Shown here piece after piece: positions 17,214 through 24,833 of a DNA stretch of 64,000 nucleotides. The notes beneath the pieces are model-generated. The model searched no databases. It saw only the letters and a program-made list of their open reading frames with translations, and was not told the origin of the DNA. A program made the translations under genes and the position numbers. Source of the stretch: CAWCKS01 sp963796195 (lineage in GTDB: Bacteria > Pseudomonadota > Alphaproteobacteria > Rhizobiales > Xanthobacteraceae); contig CAWCKS010000003.1 of assembly GCA_963796195.1 (NCBI GenBank), forward strand, positions 186,001 through 250,000, in the 5' to 3' direction. The number at the start of each line of letters is the position of its first letter. The stretch's first letter is position 1.

Positions 17214-18047
17214 TCAGGCGGCGCTCGCTGCCCGACGAGGCCGTCGTATTGCCCATAGCACAATCAGGGCGCCGACGGCGATCATCGGCACCGACAGCAG
17301 CATGCCCATGGTTAAACCGCCCCACAGGAAGCCGAGCTGGGCGTCGGGTTCGCGGAAGAATTCGCCGAAAATCCGGGCGCAGCCGTAGACGATGATGAAC
17401 GCACCGAGGATCAGGCCAGGGCGTTTCAGGGCGCCGGCGCAAATCATGACGGCCAGGATCGCGAACAGGAGGATGCCTTCGAGGCCGGCTTCATAGAGCT
17501 GGCTTGGGTGCCGCGGCAGTGGGCCTGCGCCCGGAAAGATGATCGCCCACGGCACATCGGTGACGCGGCCCCACAATTCGCCATTGATGAAGTTGGCGAG
17601 CCGGCCCAGGAACAGGCCGATCGGTCCGACCGCGCACACCACGTCGCCGAGCGACAGGATCGACAGGCCGCGATTATAGGCAAACAGCATCACCGCAACG
17701 ACGCAGCCCATGAAGCCGCCATGGAACGACATGCCGCCGTTCCACAGTTCGAACATCTGCAGTGGGTGCTCGACGAAGAACGGCAGATTGTAGAACAGCA
17801 CGTAACCGGTGCGGCCGCCGAGGATGATGCCGAGCGTCACCCACAGCACGAAGTCGTCGAAGTCGGCGAGCGAGATCGGCGCCGGCCCACCCCAGGCGCG
17901 CTCCGACTTCAGGATGCCGCGGGCGTAAACCCAGCCGAGCAGGATGCCGCCGATATAGGCGAGCGCATACCAGCGGATCGCAAGCGGCCCGATCGAGACA
18001 GCGATCGGATTGAAGGCCGGGAAGGGGATCGCGAGCGGGACGTTCAA
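17214..18047 (-). CDS. lgt: Prolipoprotein diacylglyceryl transferase
   Basis: An inner-membrane enzyme that attaches diacylglycerol from phosphatidylglycerol to the lipobox Cys of prolipoproteins. It has about seven hydrophobic segments and the Lgt signature GRLANFINGELWGR at about residues 148-161. The catalytic-region His lies in MSFHGGFMG and the HPSQLYEA motif is present. 277 residues from ATG 18047, typical. First gene of lgt-midA-pgeF. Confidence 0.96.
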   Translation of the reverse strand: MNVPLAIPFPAFNPIAVSIGPLAIRWYALAYIGGILLGWVYARGILKSERAWGGPAPISLADFDDFVLWVTLGIILGGRTGYVLFYNLPFFVEHPLQMFELWNGGMSFHGGFMGCVVAVMLFAYNRGLSILSLGDVVCAVGPIGLFLGRLANFINGELWGRVTDVPWAIIFPGAGPLPRHPSQLYEAGLEGILLFAILAVMICAGALKRPGLILGAFIIVYGCARIFGEFFREPDAQLGFLWGGLTMGMLLSVPMIAVGALIVLWAIRRPRRAASAA

Positions 18048-18062
18048 CGGCGGTATTCCGGA

Positions 18063-18809
18063 TCAGGCGCGCGCAGAAAGCCTGCGCTTGTAAAGCGACA
18101 ACAGCCGCTCCCAATGTTGTTCGGCAGCGGGCTTGTCATAGACCGCACGCTGCGGGAATGCGAAGCCGTGGTGGACGCCCGGATAGATTTCGATCTCGGC
18201 TTTGACGTCGTCGGCCTTGAGCTGCTTCTTCAATGTCTCGACCATCTCCATCGGCGCGTACGCGTCGTGCTCGGCGCAGCCGAAGTAGAGCTCGGCTTTC
18301 GTCTTCTTCGCGGTGAGGTGCGGGCTGTCGGGCGCGTCGGTGACGAGCCGCGTGCCATAGATCGACGCCGCCGCCATCACGCGATCGGGATAGCGCACTG
18401 CCGCCGCGGTCGCGTATTGCCCGCTCATGCAGTAGCCGATTGTGCCCATCGCGCCCTTGCTCGCCGCCTTGTCGGCGTCGATGTAGCGCAGGATCGCGTC
18501 GGTATCTTCCATCACCAGCGGGATGGTGAGGCTGTTCATCAGGTCGAACATCTTCTTGCGCTTGGGGTCGTTCGGATCGGTCGGCAACGGGCCGAGCTCC
18601 ATCACGCCAGCGCGGTAGTACATGTTGGGCAGCACGACATAGTAGCCCGAGGTGGCAAAGCGCCGCGCCATGTCGCGCAGCTCCTCGCGGATCGCCGGCG
18701 CGTCCATGTAGAACAGGATCACCGGAAACGGTCCGCCGCGGTCGGGATGCACGATGAAGGTGGTGGTCTTGCCGTCCTTGGTCGGAATTTCGACTTGGCG
18801 TTCCTGCAT
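18063..18809 (-). CDS. Dienelactone hydrolase family protein
   Basis: A 248-residue alpha/beta hydrolase. The nucleophile is Cys in GTIGYCMSGQ, with the acid in CAEHDAYAP and the His in GVHHGFAF; this Cys-Asp-His triad is typical of dienelactone hydrolase rather than Ser esterases. The start is taken at ATG 18809 (MQERQVEIPTKDGK). Classical members open dienelactones in chloroaromatic breakdown, but many genomic copies like this one have unknown substrates. It lies 15 bp upstream of lgt, same strand, possibly by chance. Confidence 0.88.
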   Translation of the reverse strand: MQERQVEIPTKDGKTTTFIVHPDRGGPFPVILFYMDAPAIREELRDMARRFATSGYYVVLPNMYYRAGVMELGPLPTDPNDPKRKKMFDLMNSLTIPLVMEDTDAILRYIDADKAASKGAMGTIGYCMSGQYATAAAVRYPDRVMAAASIYGTRLVTDAPDSPHLTAKKTKAELYFGCAEHDAYAPMEMVETLKKQLKADDVKAEIEIYPGVHHGFAFPQRAVYDKPAAEQHWERLLSLYKRRLSARA

Positions 18810-19015
18810 GGCGTTGGATCTTTCTCTTGTTCTCGCTGCTGTTGTCGGCGCGTGATGCTGATGTCCGGCAAATACGATTGCAAGGAAACACTGCGGTGAC
18901 AAGATGACCTGCTATTCACGGGTTGGCGAAATGGCCGCGCAGGTTGGCTTGCGTCAGCGCGCGCAAATCGCCATCTTGCGGGAGTGACGCGTGACGTTTG
19001 CTTGGGAGATCACCG

Positions 19016-19261
19016 ATGACCCAGACCACCAATCGCTTCTTTGACGAGATGGCCCGCCTGGTCAACGACGCGACCGGCGCAGCCCAGGGGTTGAAGCGCG
19101 AGATCGACACCATGGTCAAGCACCAGGCCGAGCGCTTCCTGAACGACATGAACCTCGTCAAGCGCGAGGAGTTCGAGGCGGTCAAGGACATGGCGCGGCT
19201 CGCCCGCGAGGAAAACGAGGCCCTCAAGGCGCGCATCGAGGCGCTGGAGAAGAAGGGCTAG
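19016..19261 (+). CDS. ubiK: UbiK/BMFP family accessory factor
   Basis: An 81-residue, highly charged helical protein of the former DUF526 family. It has an amphipathic N-terminal half (MTQTTNRFFDEMARLVNDA) and a C-terminal coiled coil rich in Glu/Lys (REENEALKARIEALEKK), which trimerises in known members. UbiK aids ubiquinone synthesis; the Brucella homologue BMFP promotes membrane fusion in vitro. A GGGAG lies eight bases before the ATG at 19016, which favours this start over the ATG at 18998. Confidence 0.87.
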   Translation: MTQTTNRFFDEMARLVNDATGAAQGLKREIDTMVKHQAERFLNDMNLVKREEFEAVKDMARLAREENEALKARIEALEKKG

Positions 19262-19262
19262 C

Positions 19263-19403
19263 CTATTGCCCGATCGCCTGCCGATGGCAGGTCTTTGGCG
19301 GATAGAACCAGTCGTCCCAGATCCACCCGCACGGCCCGGCGCAGCCGCTCAAGACTAGCGCGCTGCCGAAGATTGCAAGGGCGATCAACACACGACGCTG
19401 CAC
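19263..19403 (-). CDS. Small Cys-rich lipoprotein (46 residues)
   Basis: A short frame from GTG 19403 to TAG 19263. It begins with a basic MQRRVL and a hydrophobic core, then a good lipobox, LVLSGC, with the Cys at residue 21. The mature part is only about 26 residues (CAGPCGWIWDDW, then FYPPKTCHRQ) and has three Cys and three Trp. GGAG lies six bases upstream of the GTG. It would be an Lgt substrate. No named family; the coding call rests on the clean signal-plus-lipobox architecture. Confidence 0.65.
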   Translation of the reverse strand: MQRRVLIALAIFGSALVLSGCAGPCGWIWDDWFYPPKTCHRQAIGQ

Positions 19404-19634
19404 CGGGAACTCCACCGCACCAAGACTTACACCACGACTTGAACTCTAGGCCGGCACCGATGCCGCGCCAATGACGGCGCGGCCACCACGCCGGTCCCTT
19501 GCCGGACCCCGCTCCAACTAAAGCCGTCGCAGCTTAACAAACCGCGCCATTTCCTTGTGTTTCCGGCCCTTGTGGCCTATAAGCCGCTCCGTTCGCGGCC
19601 CCCGCACCCCTGGAGGCTTGTCGCGACGACCAGA

Positions 19635-19652
19635 GGCCGCAGCTTTGCGGCC
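19635..19652 (+). promoter_or_regulatory. Hairpin with T-rich tail in the rplY leader
   Basis: GGCCGCA-gctt-TGCGGCC followed by ATTTTCGTT lies about 30 bp before the rplY ATG. It could act as an attenuator or as part of the L25 leader. Structure is seen; function is a guess. Confidence 0.3.
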
Positions 19653-19683
19653 ATTTTCGTTCAAGAAAACAAGGGCTTAGACA

Positions 19684-20448
19684 ATGGCGACGACCGTCAA
19701 TGAATTGAAGGCGACCGTGCGTCCGAAGAGCGGCAAGGGGGCCGCCCGGGCAGAGCGGCGTTCCGGCAAGGTGCCGGGCGTGATCTATGGTGACAACCAA
19801 CCCCCCCTGGCGATTTCGGTCGACCACAGCGAACTGCGGCAGCGCATCTTCGGTGGTCACTTCCTGACCTCGATTTACGAGATCGATGTCGAGGGCAAGA
19901 AGCACCGCGTGATCCCGCGCGACTATCATCTCGATCCCGTGCGCGACCTGCCAATCCACGTCGACTTCATGCGGCTCGGCGTCGGCGCGACCATCCGCGT
20001 CAGCGTACCGCTGCACGTCAACGGCGCTGAACAGTCGCCAGGCGTCAAGCGCGGCGGCACGGTCAACATCGTCACCCACACCATCGACCTGCAGGTCGCG
20101 GTCGACAACATTCCGCAGTTCATCGAGGTCGACGTCTCCGGCCTCGAGATCAACTACTCCCTGCACTTGAGCGACGTGAAGCTCCCCACCGGCGCGAAAG
20201 CGCTGTCGCGGCCGGATGCGACGCTGGTCACCATCGTGCCGCCGTCTGGCTACGCCGAAGAGTTGAAGGCAGCCGCTGCTGCCGCGGCCGCCGCCGCTGC
20301 GCCTGCCGAAGGTGCGGCTGCTGCTCCTGCCGCTGGTGCGGCTGCGCCTGCAGCCGGAGCGGCTGGTGCGGCGCCGGCTGCCGGTGCTGCAGCTGGCGGC
20401 GCCAAGGCGCCGGCGGCTCCGGCCGGTGGTGGTGCGCAGAAGAAGTGA
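19684..20448 (+). CDS. rplY: 50S ribosomal protein L25/general stress protein Ctc
   Basis: Binds 5S rRNA in the large subunit. The N-terminal L25 domain (about residues 1-95; VNELKATVRPKSGKGAARAER, then KVPGVIYGDN) is followed by the TL5/Ctc beta domain (RVSVPLHVNGAEQSPGVKRGG; IPQFIEVDVSGLE). The last 55 residues or so are almost all Ala, Pro and Gly and are probably disordered, as in other Bradyrhizobiaceae. First gene of the conserved rplY-pth-ychF cluster. Confidence 0.95.
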   Translation: MATTVNELKATVRPKSGKGAARAERRSGKVPGVIYGDNQPPLAISVDHSELRQRIFGGHFLTSIYEIDVEGKKHRVIPRDYHLDPVRDLPIHVDFMRLGVGATIRVSVPLHVNGAEQSPGVKRGGTVNIVTHTIDLQVAVDNIPQFIEVDVSGLEINYSLHLSDVKLPTGAKALSRPDATLVTIVPPSGYAEELKAAAAAAAAAAAPAEGAAAAPAAGAAAPAAGAAGAAPAAGAAAGGAKAPAAPAGGGAQKK

Positions 20449-20463
20449 TGCTGCAACGCTTCA

Positions 20464-20492
20464 GTCTCGCGGGCTGACAATGCCCGCGAGAC
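20464..20492 (+). terminator. Perfect 11-bp hairpin after rplY
   Basis: GTCTCGCGGGC-tgacaat-GCCCGCGAGAC begins 16 nt after the rplY stop. The stem is perfect but no T-run follows, so it may attenuate between rplY and pth or protect the 3' end rather than terminate fully. Confidence 0.6.
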
Positions 20493-20544
20493 CATCGTCG
20501 CTCGATCCCGGCGTCCCCGCAATGCTCAAATCAGGCCTCGCGCC

Positions 20545-21184
20545 ATGCGCCTCTTTGCCGGCCTCGGCAATCCCGGCCAGAAATACCGCACAATCGTCAC
20601 AACATCGGTTTCGTGGCGGTGGAGGACATCGCGCGCCTTCATGGCTTTCGCCGTTGGCGCAAGAATTTTCACGGGCTGACTGCGGAGGGTTCGTTGGACG
20701 GCGAGCGCGGTTGTCCTGCTGCGAGCCGAGACTTTCATGAACGACTCCGGCCGATCGGTTGCGGAAGCCGCAAACTTCTTCAAGCTCGCGCCGGGCGAGA
20801 TCGTCGTGTTTCACGACGAGACTCGAACTGCCGCCGCGGAAGTTGCGCGTAAAGATCGGCGGCGGCAATCGCCGGCCACAACGGCCTGACGCTCGATCTC
20901 GGAGCACGTCGGCAACGACTACAAGCGCGTGCGCATCGGCGTCGGTCATCCCGGCATCAAGGATCTCGTTCACGCTTACGTGCTGCACGATTTTGCGAAA
21001 GACGACGGGCCGATTGGGTCGAGGCGCTGGTCGAATTCATCGCCGAGAATGCGGCGACTGCTAACCGTAGAAGACAAGATGCCGCTCGGAACTAGCGAGC
21101 TTTCAGAACAAAGTACATCTAGCGATGCAGGCCAGGGGTATTTGGCGAGCCGGAGAATGGCGGCATAGGACGCCGACAAAGTAG
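20545..21184 (+). pseudogene. pth: Peptidyl-tRNA hydrolase, multiply frameshifted
   Basis: Pth releases peptides from prematurely dropped peptidyl-tRNA and is normally essential. All its parts can be read here, but across shifting frames: MRLFAGLGNPGQKYR at 20545, NRHNIGFVAVEDIARLHGF-like sequence, VVLLRAETFMNDSGR, EIVVFHDELELPP, KIGGGIAGHNGLRSI, the stretch from VGNDYKRVRIGVGHPGIKDL, and a tail FQNKVHLAMQARG near 21101. At least six single-base changes are needed, several of them an added A (in GACGAGACTC, GGCAATCGCC and CTGACGCTC). This is either a true pseudogene with a functional copy elsewhere or a patch of poor sequence. Confidence 0.85.
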
Positions 21185-21200
21185 AATTGAGCGGAGCAAA

Positions 21201-22304
21201 ATGAACGTGGGATTCAAATGCGGCATCGTCGGTCTGCCGAATGTCGGCAAGTCGACGCTCTTCAATGCGCTGACCGAGACGGCGGCGGCGCAGGCTGCGA
21301 ACTATCCGTTTTGCACCATCGAGCCGAATGTCGGCGAGGTTGCGGTACCAGATCCGCGGCTGGACAAACTCGCGGGCCTCGCCAAGTCGGCGCAAATCAT
21401 CCCGACGCGGCTGACCTTCGTCGATATCGCGGGTCTGGTGCGCGGCGCCTCCAAGGGCGAGGGGCTCGGCAACCAGTTCCTCGCCAACATCCGCGAGGTC
21501 GATGCCATCGCCCATGTCGTGCGCTGTTTCGAAGACGGCGAGATCACCCACGTCGAGGGCAAGATCGATCCGATCGCCGACATCGAGACCATCGAGACTG
21601 AGTTGATGCTGTCCGATCTCGAAAGCCTCGAGAAGCGCGTCGACAACCTCACCAAGAAGGCGCGCGGCGGCGACAAAGAGTCGAAAGAGATGCTCGAGCT
21701 GGTGACGCGCTCGCTCGAACTGTTGCGCGACGGCAAGCCGGCGCGGCTGATCGAGCGCAAGCCCGAACAAGAAAGCCTGTTCCGGCAGCTTGGCCTGTTG
21801 ACGTCGAAGCCCGTGCTCTATGTCTGCAACGTCGACGAGGGCTCGGCGAAGGATGGCAACGAATTTTCGCGGCGCGTCGAGGCGCGGGCGAAGGAAGAGG
21901 GCGCCGTCGCGGTCGTGATCTCGGCCAAGATCGAATCCGAGATCGCGACACTGTCGCGCGAGGAGCGCACGGAATTCCTGGAAACGCTCGGCCTGCACGA
22001 AGCCGGCCTCGATCGCCTCATTCGCGCCGGCTACGACCTGCTGCACCTGATCACGTTCTTCACGGTCGGGCCGAAGGAAGCGCGGGCCTGGACGATCGAT
22101 CAGGGCACGCGTGCGCCGCAGGCCGCCGGCGTCATTCACACCGATTTCGAGAAGGGTTTTATCCGCAGCGAGACCATCGGCTATGACGACTATGTCACGC
22201 TCGGTGGCGAAGCCGGCGCGCGGGAAGCCGGCAAGTTGCGGCTCGAAGGCAAGGAGTACGTCGTCGCCGACGGCGATGTTTTGCATTTCCGGTTTGCGAC
22301 GTGA
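21201..22304 (+). CDS. ychF: Redox-regulated GTPase/ATPase YchF
   Basis: An Obg-family P-loop NTPase (OLA1 type) that prefers ATP and associates with ribosomes. The P-loop is GLPNVGKSTLFNAL near the N-terminus, switch II is DIAGLVRGASKGEGLGNQFL, and the base-recognition site is the atypical CNVDE instead of NKxD. A coiled-coil insert lies near residues 125-200 and a TGS domain at the C-terminus (FTVGPKEARAWTI; HTDFEKGFIR). 367 residues from ATG 21201. Pairing with pth is conserved. Confidence 0.96.
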   Translation: MNVGFKCGIVGLPNVGKSTLFNALTETAAAQAANYPFCTIEPNVGEVAVPDPRLDKLAGLAKSAQIIPTRLTFVDIAGLVRGASKGEGLGNQFLANIREVDAIAHVVRCFEDGEITHVEGKIDPIADIETIETELMLSDLESLEKRVDNLTKKARGGDKESKEMLELVTRSLELLRDGKPARLIERKPEQESLFRQLGLLTSKPVLYVCNVDEGSAKDGNEFSRRVEARAKEEGAVAVVISAKIESEIATLSREERTEFLETLGLHEAGLDRLIRAGYDLLHLITFFTVGPKEARAWTIDQGTRAPQAAGVIHTDFEKGFIRSETIGYDDYVTLGGEAGAREAGKLRLEGKEYVVADGDVLHFRFAT

Positions 22305-22323
22305 GTCCCGCATCTCTCTCCGA

Positions 22324-22420
22324 CCTCACCCCATGGTGAGGAGCGCGAGGTCTCGAACCATGTGGCCCACGCGGTGGCCTCATCCTTCGAGACGCGGCTT
22401 CGCGCTCCTCAGGATGAGGG
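22324..22420. repeat. REP-like palindromic element after ychF
   Basis: Contains CCTCACCCCATGGTGAGGAG and CCTCATCCTTCGAGACGCGG with GCTCCTCAGGATGAGG, the well-known Bradyrhizobium intergenic palindrome. Lies between the ychF and DUF4282 stop codons. Confidence 0.75.
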
Positions 22421-22433
22421 AGAAGTCCAAGCG

Positions 22434-22727
22434 CTAATGCCTTTCACCTTGATCCCTGATCGCACCAAGATGCTCGTTGATGCGGAACACGATCAGGATG
22501 AACTCGGCGGCGACGCGCGAGAACACGATGCCGACCATGACGCCCGCGAGACTCGCCAGCACCAGCACGAAGCCGGCAAACGGATTGAGCGCCATCATCG
22601 CAAGGCCGGAGAACACGCCGGACAGGCCGTACAGCGCCGCAAGGACGATCGCGAGCCAGTAGAATATCTTGATGATCGACGGCGTGATGAACCGGTCCCA
22701 TTGAAAAAGGTCGCGCCACTCGAACAT
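22434..22727 (-). CDS. DUF4282 domain-containing membrane protein
   Basis: A 97-residue protein with two membrane segments (about residues 18-45 and 50-78). The N-terminal FEWRDLFQWDRFITPSIIK and the motif FSRVAAEFILIVFRINEHL fit DUF4282, a small bacterial membrane family of unknown role. It converges with ychF and diverges from the MaoC genes. Confidence 0.82.
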   Translation of the reverse strand: MFEWRDLFQWDRFITPSIIKIFYWLAIVLAALYGLSGVFSGLAMMALNPFAGFVLVLASLAGVMVGIVFSRVAAEFILIVFRINEHLGAIRDQGERH

Positions 22728-22891
22728 TATCGTCTCCCGTGCAAATTCCGCCTGATTATCAATGTCGGCGCGCGCCCATGCGCCACGATTGTGAATGCGA
22801 ATCTGGCCACCAAGGGTGTCCTCTCCTATAATAACGGCAACAATCGGTTCATTGTGACCGCAATCTCCCTGCCCACAACCTTCACTCGAGC

Positions 22892-23344
22892 ATGCTGACT
22901 TTTGAGGATTTCAAGCCGGGTCATTTCATGACCCTCGGCCCGCGCCGCGTGACGCGCGAGGAGATCGTCGCCTTCGCTAGCGAGTTCGATCCACAGCCGA
23001 TGCATCTCGATGACGAGGCCGGGCGGAACTCGCTGCTCGGCGGCGGCCTGTCCGGGTCGGGCTGGCACATGTGCGCGCTGGCGATGCGCATGCAGGTCGA
23101 CGGCTATCTCAATAACTCGAAAAGTCTCGGCGGGCTCGGGGTCGAGGAGGTGCGCTGGCTGGCGCCGCTGCGCCCCGACGATCTCATCATGCTCGAGGTC
23201 CACGTCGACCAGGCGCGACAGTCGAACAGCCGGCCGGGCACCGGCATCATCCATTTCCGCTCGGAGATGTTCAATGCAGAAAAGCAACGGCTGATGACCA
23301 TCATTGCGATCGGACTGATGGCCGACCGCGAGTTTCAGCGCTGA
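22892..23344 (+). CDS. MaoC family dehydratase (first of two)
   Basis: A 150-residue hot-dog-fold protein. The hydratase 2 motif is present as FDPQPMHLDDEAG near residues 32-44, where Asp and His form the catalytic pair in R-specific enoyl-CoA hydratases. GSGWHMCALAMRM forms the central helix. It lies 18 bp before a second MaoC gene. Such pairs can form heterodimers, which is likely here. The acyl-CoA substrate is not known. Confidence 0.88.
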   Translation: MLTFEDFKPGHFMTLGPRRVTREEIVAFASEFDPQPMHLDDEAGRNSLLGGGLSGSGWHMCALAMRMQVDGYLNNSKSLGGLGVEEVRWLAPLRPDDLIMLEVHVDQARQSNSRPGTGIIHFRSEMFNAEKQRLMTIIAIGLMADREFQR

Positions 23345-23362
23345 GTTTTCGAGGGATTTGCC

Positions 23363-23845
23363 GTGGAATATTTCGAGGACATCGCGATCGGCGCGCGGCG
23401 CGAGCTCGGCTCGTACACGTTTACGGCCGAGCGCATCAAAGCCTTTGCCCGGAAATATGATCCGCAGCCGTTTCATCTCGATGAGGAAGCCGGTCGCATG
23501 TCGCTGTTCGGCGACCTTGCCGCGTCGGGCTGGCACACCGCCGCGGCCTGCATGCGCTGTGGGGTCGACAGTCGCTCGCGCGAAAGCGCAACGGCGAAGG
23601 CGCGCGGCGACGATGTACCGGCGGGCGGACCGTCACCGGGCTTCAAGAACCTGCGATGGCCGAAGCCGGTGCTCGCTGGCGACACCATTACCTTCTTCAC
23701 CGAGGTGACGTCGAAGCGGCCGTTGGTATCGCGGCCCGAATGGGGGCTGGTGTTTTTCCTCAACACCGGCGAGAACCAGCGCGGCGAACTGGTGTTCTCG
23801 TTCGACGGCTCGGGCTTCGTGGCGCGGCGGCCCGCGGGCAAGTAA
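23363..23845 (+). CDS. MaoC family dehydratase (second of two)
   Basis: A 160-residue hot-dog-fold homologue of its neighbour, with the motif YDPQPFHLDEEAG and ASGWHTAAACMR. The GTG at 23363 has GAGGGA upstream. The C-terminal half (GPSPGFKNLRWPKPVLAGD, then PEWGLVFFLNTGENQRGE) matches MaoC-like dehydratases. The two genes probably arose by duplication and are translated together. Confidence 0.88.
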   Translation: MEYFEDIAIGARRELGSYTFTAERIKAFARKYDPQPFHLDEEAGRMSLFGDLAASGWHTAAACMRCGVDSRSRESATAKARGDDVPAGGPSPGFKNLRWPKPVLAGDTITFFTEVTSKRPLVSRPEWGLVFFLNTGENQRGELVFSFDGSGFVARRPAGK

Positions 23846-23857
23846 GCAGCGCGGCGC

Positions 23858-23935
23858 TCAGCGGTACCACACCAGCATGAGCACGACGATCACGAGCACC
23901 AGGATCGCGACGAAACGAACGATGATCGTCCCCAT
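23858..23935 (-). CDS. Single-span membrane microprotein (25 residues)
   Basis: A frame from ATG 23935 to TGA 23858. After MGTIIVR come about 17 hydrophobic residues rich in Val, Leu and Ile, and the frame ends in VWYR. The basic ends and clean single helix make it look like a small membrane protein. No family can be assigned and the frame is short, so confidence is modest. Confidence 0.45.
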   Translation of the reverse strand: MGTIIVRFVAILVLVIVVLMLVWYR

Positions 23936-24139
23936 GCGATGCGTTCCCGCCCGTACGGGGATGGGCTCGGCGCCCTCCGGTCGAATCGATTTCACGTCAG
24001 CGAAGTCCCTCTCAGTGATCGCGACCCGGCGCCGGGGTCTTGCGCGTATGTCAGTGGGTCGTCCGACAAGGCATGCGCGCGCTCCGGCATTGGTCGCGTC
24101 CGGGAGAGGGCGGGTTCATTGCAAGCGTATGGAATCAAG

Positions 24140-24231
24140 CCACCGCGCTTTTGCTTGGCAAAGCGCGGTGGGTCAAGGCCTGCGCGCGCATGTCCCGGAA
24201 AAGTGGGTACCGGTTTTCCGACAGGGACATG
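24140..24231. repeat. RPE-type palindromes in a gene-free stretch
   Basis: The stretch 23936-24247 has no credible gene. It holds a perfect 12-bp inverted repeat (CCACCGCGCTTT at 24140-24151, AAAGCGCGGTGG at 24160-24171) and a longer palindrome at 24189-24231, CATGTCCCGGAAAA...TTTTCCGACAGGGACATG. The GGAAAAGTGG-ACCGGTTTTCC core is a repeat seen throughout Rhizobiales; a second copy is at 47998-48046. Confidence 0.8.
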
Positions 24232-24247
24232 CGCCAACGGATATTTG

Positions 24248-24646
24248 TTAGCCGTGCCGGACCTGGTCGTTGGCGCTTTTCCACTGCGTCATGTTCTCGG
24301 CAATGATGCGGGTCGATTTCATCGCAGCGTGGCTGAGCTGGGCGTAGCCCGCGATCTCGCGCTGAACCCGCTGACCCTCGCTGTGCAGCATGTCGCGCAG
24401 CCGCTCGAGCTCGGTGATCAGGTTCTCGATCTCGCCGAGCGAGGCGCCGGCAACACGCTGGATCAGCGAGTTGACGTTGGTGACCGCGGTGTCCTGGTCG
24501 GCTTCGCCGAGCGCGGCGATCCCCGGCCGGCGCAGATAGGCAATGTCATTGCGTACAAATTCACGAATGCCGGCTTCGACTTCGCTGACCGCGGTCAGAG
24601 TGGTGTCGGTTTCAGGCTGTTCGACCTTCTCGGGTTGTGCATTCAT
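24248..24646 (-). CDS. Hypothetical protein, helical
   Basis: A 132-residue protein from ATG 24646 (MNAQPEKVEQPETD). It is acidic at the N-terminus and then mainly helical, with leucine-rich heptad stretches (SLGEIENLITELERLRDML and HSEGQRVQREIAGYAQLS). It lacks a signal peptide and known motifs. I recognise it only as a type of conserved hypothetical in Bradyrhizobium. It diverges from the secreted hydrolase gene at 24834. Confidence 0.65.
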   Translation of the reverse strand: MNAQPEKVEQPETDTTLTAVSEVEAGIREFVRNDIAYLRRPGIAALGEADQDTAVTNVNSLIQRVAGASLGEIENLITELERLRDMLHSEGQRVQREIAGYAQLSHAAMKSTRIIAENMTQWKSANDQVRHG

Positions 24647-24833
24647 CGGCTTTTCCCTTTGGCATGACGCGCAAGCGGTGTCCCCGCACGACGAAGGCTG
24701 CATTGAGGCCTTTGGATTTTGACCACAGTTCGGCCAATCTGCGGCAATGCGCCGGTGATTTCGGTTCGCCACCATTGGGAACCTGTGGCATTTGTTTGAA
24801 ACATTTCCGGCTTTGCTGTGAGACGTGATCAGG

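Noticed and set aside
20270..20440. Ala/Pro/Gly tandem-repeat region suspected as a DNA repeat array
   Set aside because: It is the in-frame low-complexity C-terminus of ribosomal protein L25.
20976..22313. 445-codon frame antisense to ychF
   Set aside because: Shadow frame; ychF on the plus strand has all GTPase motifs and family length.
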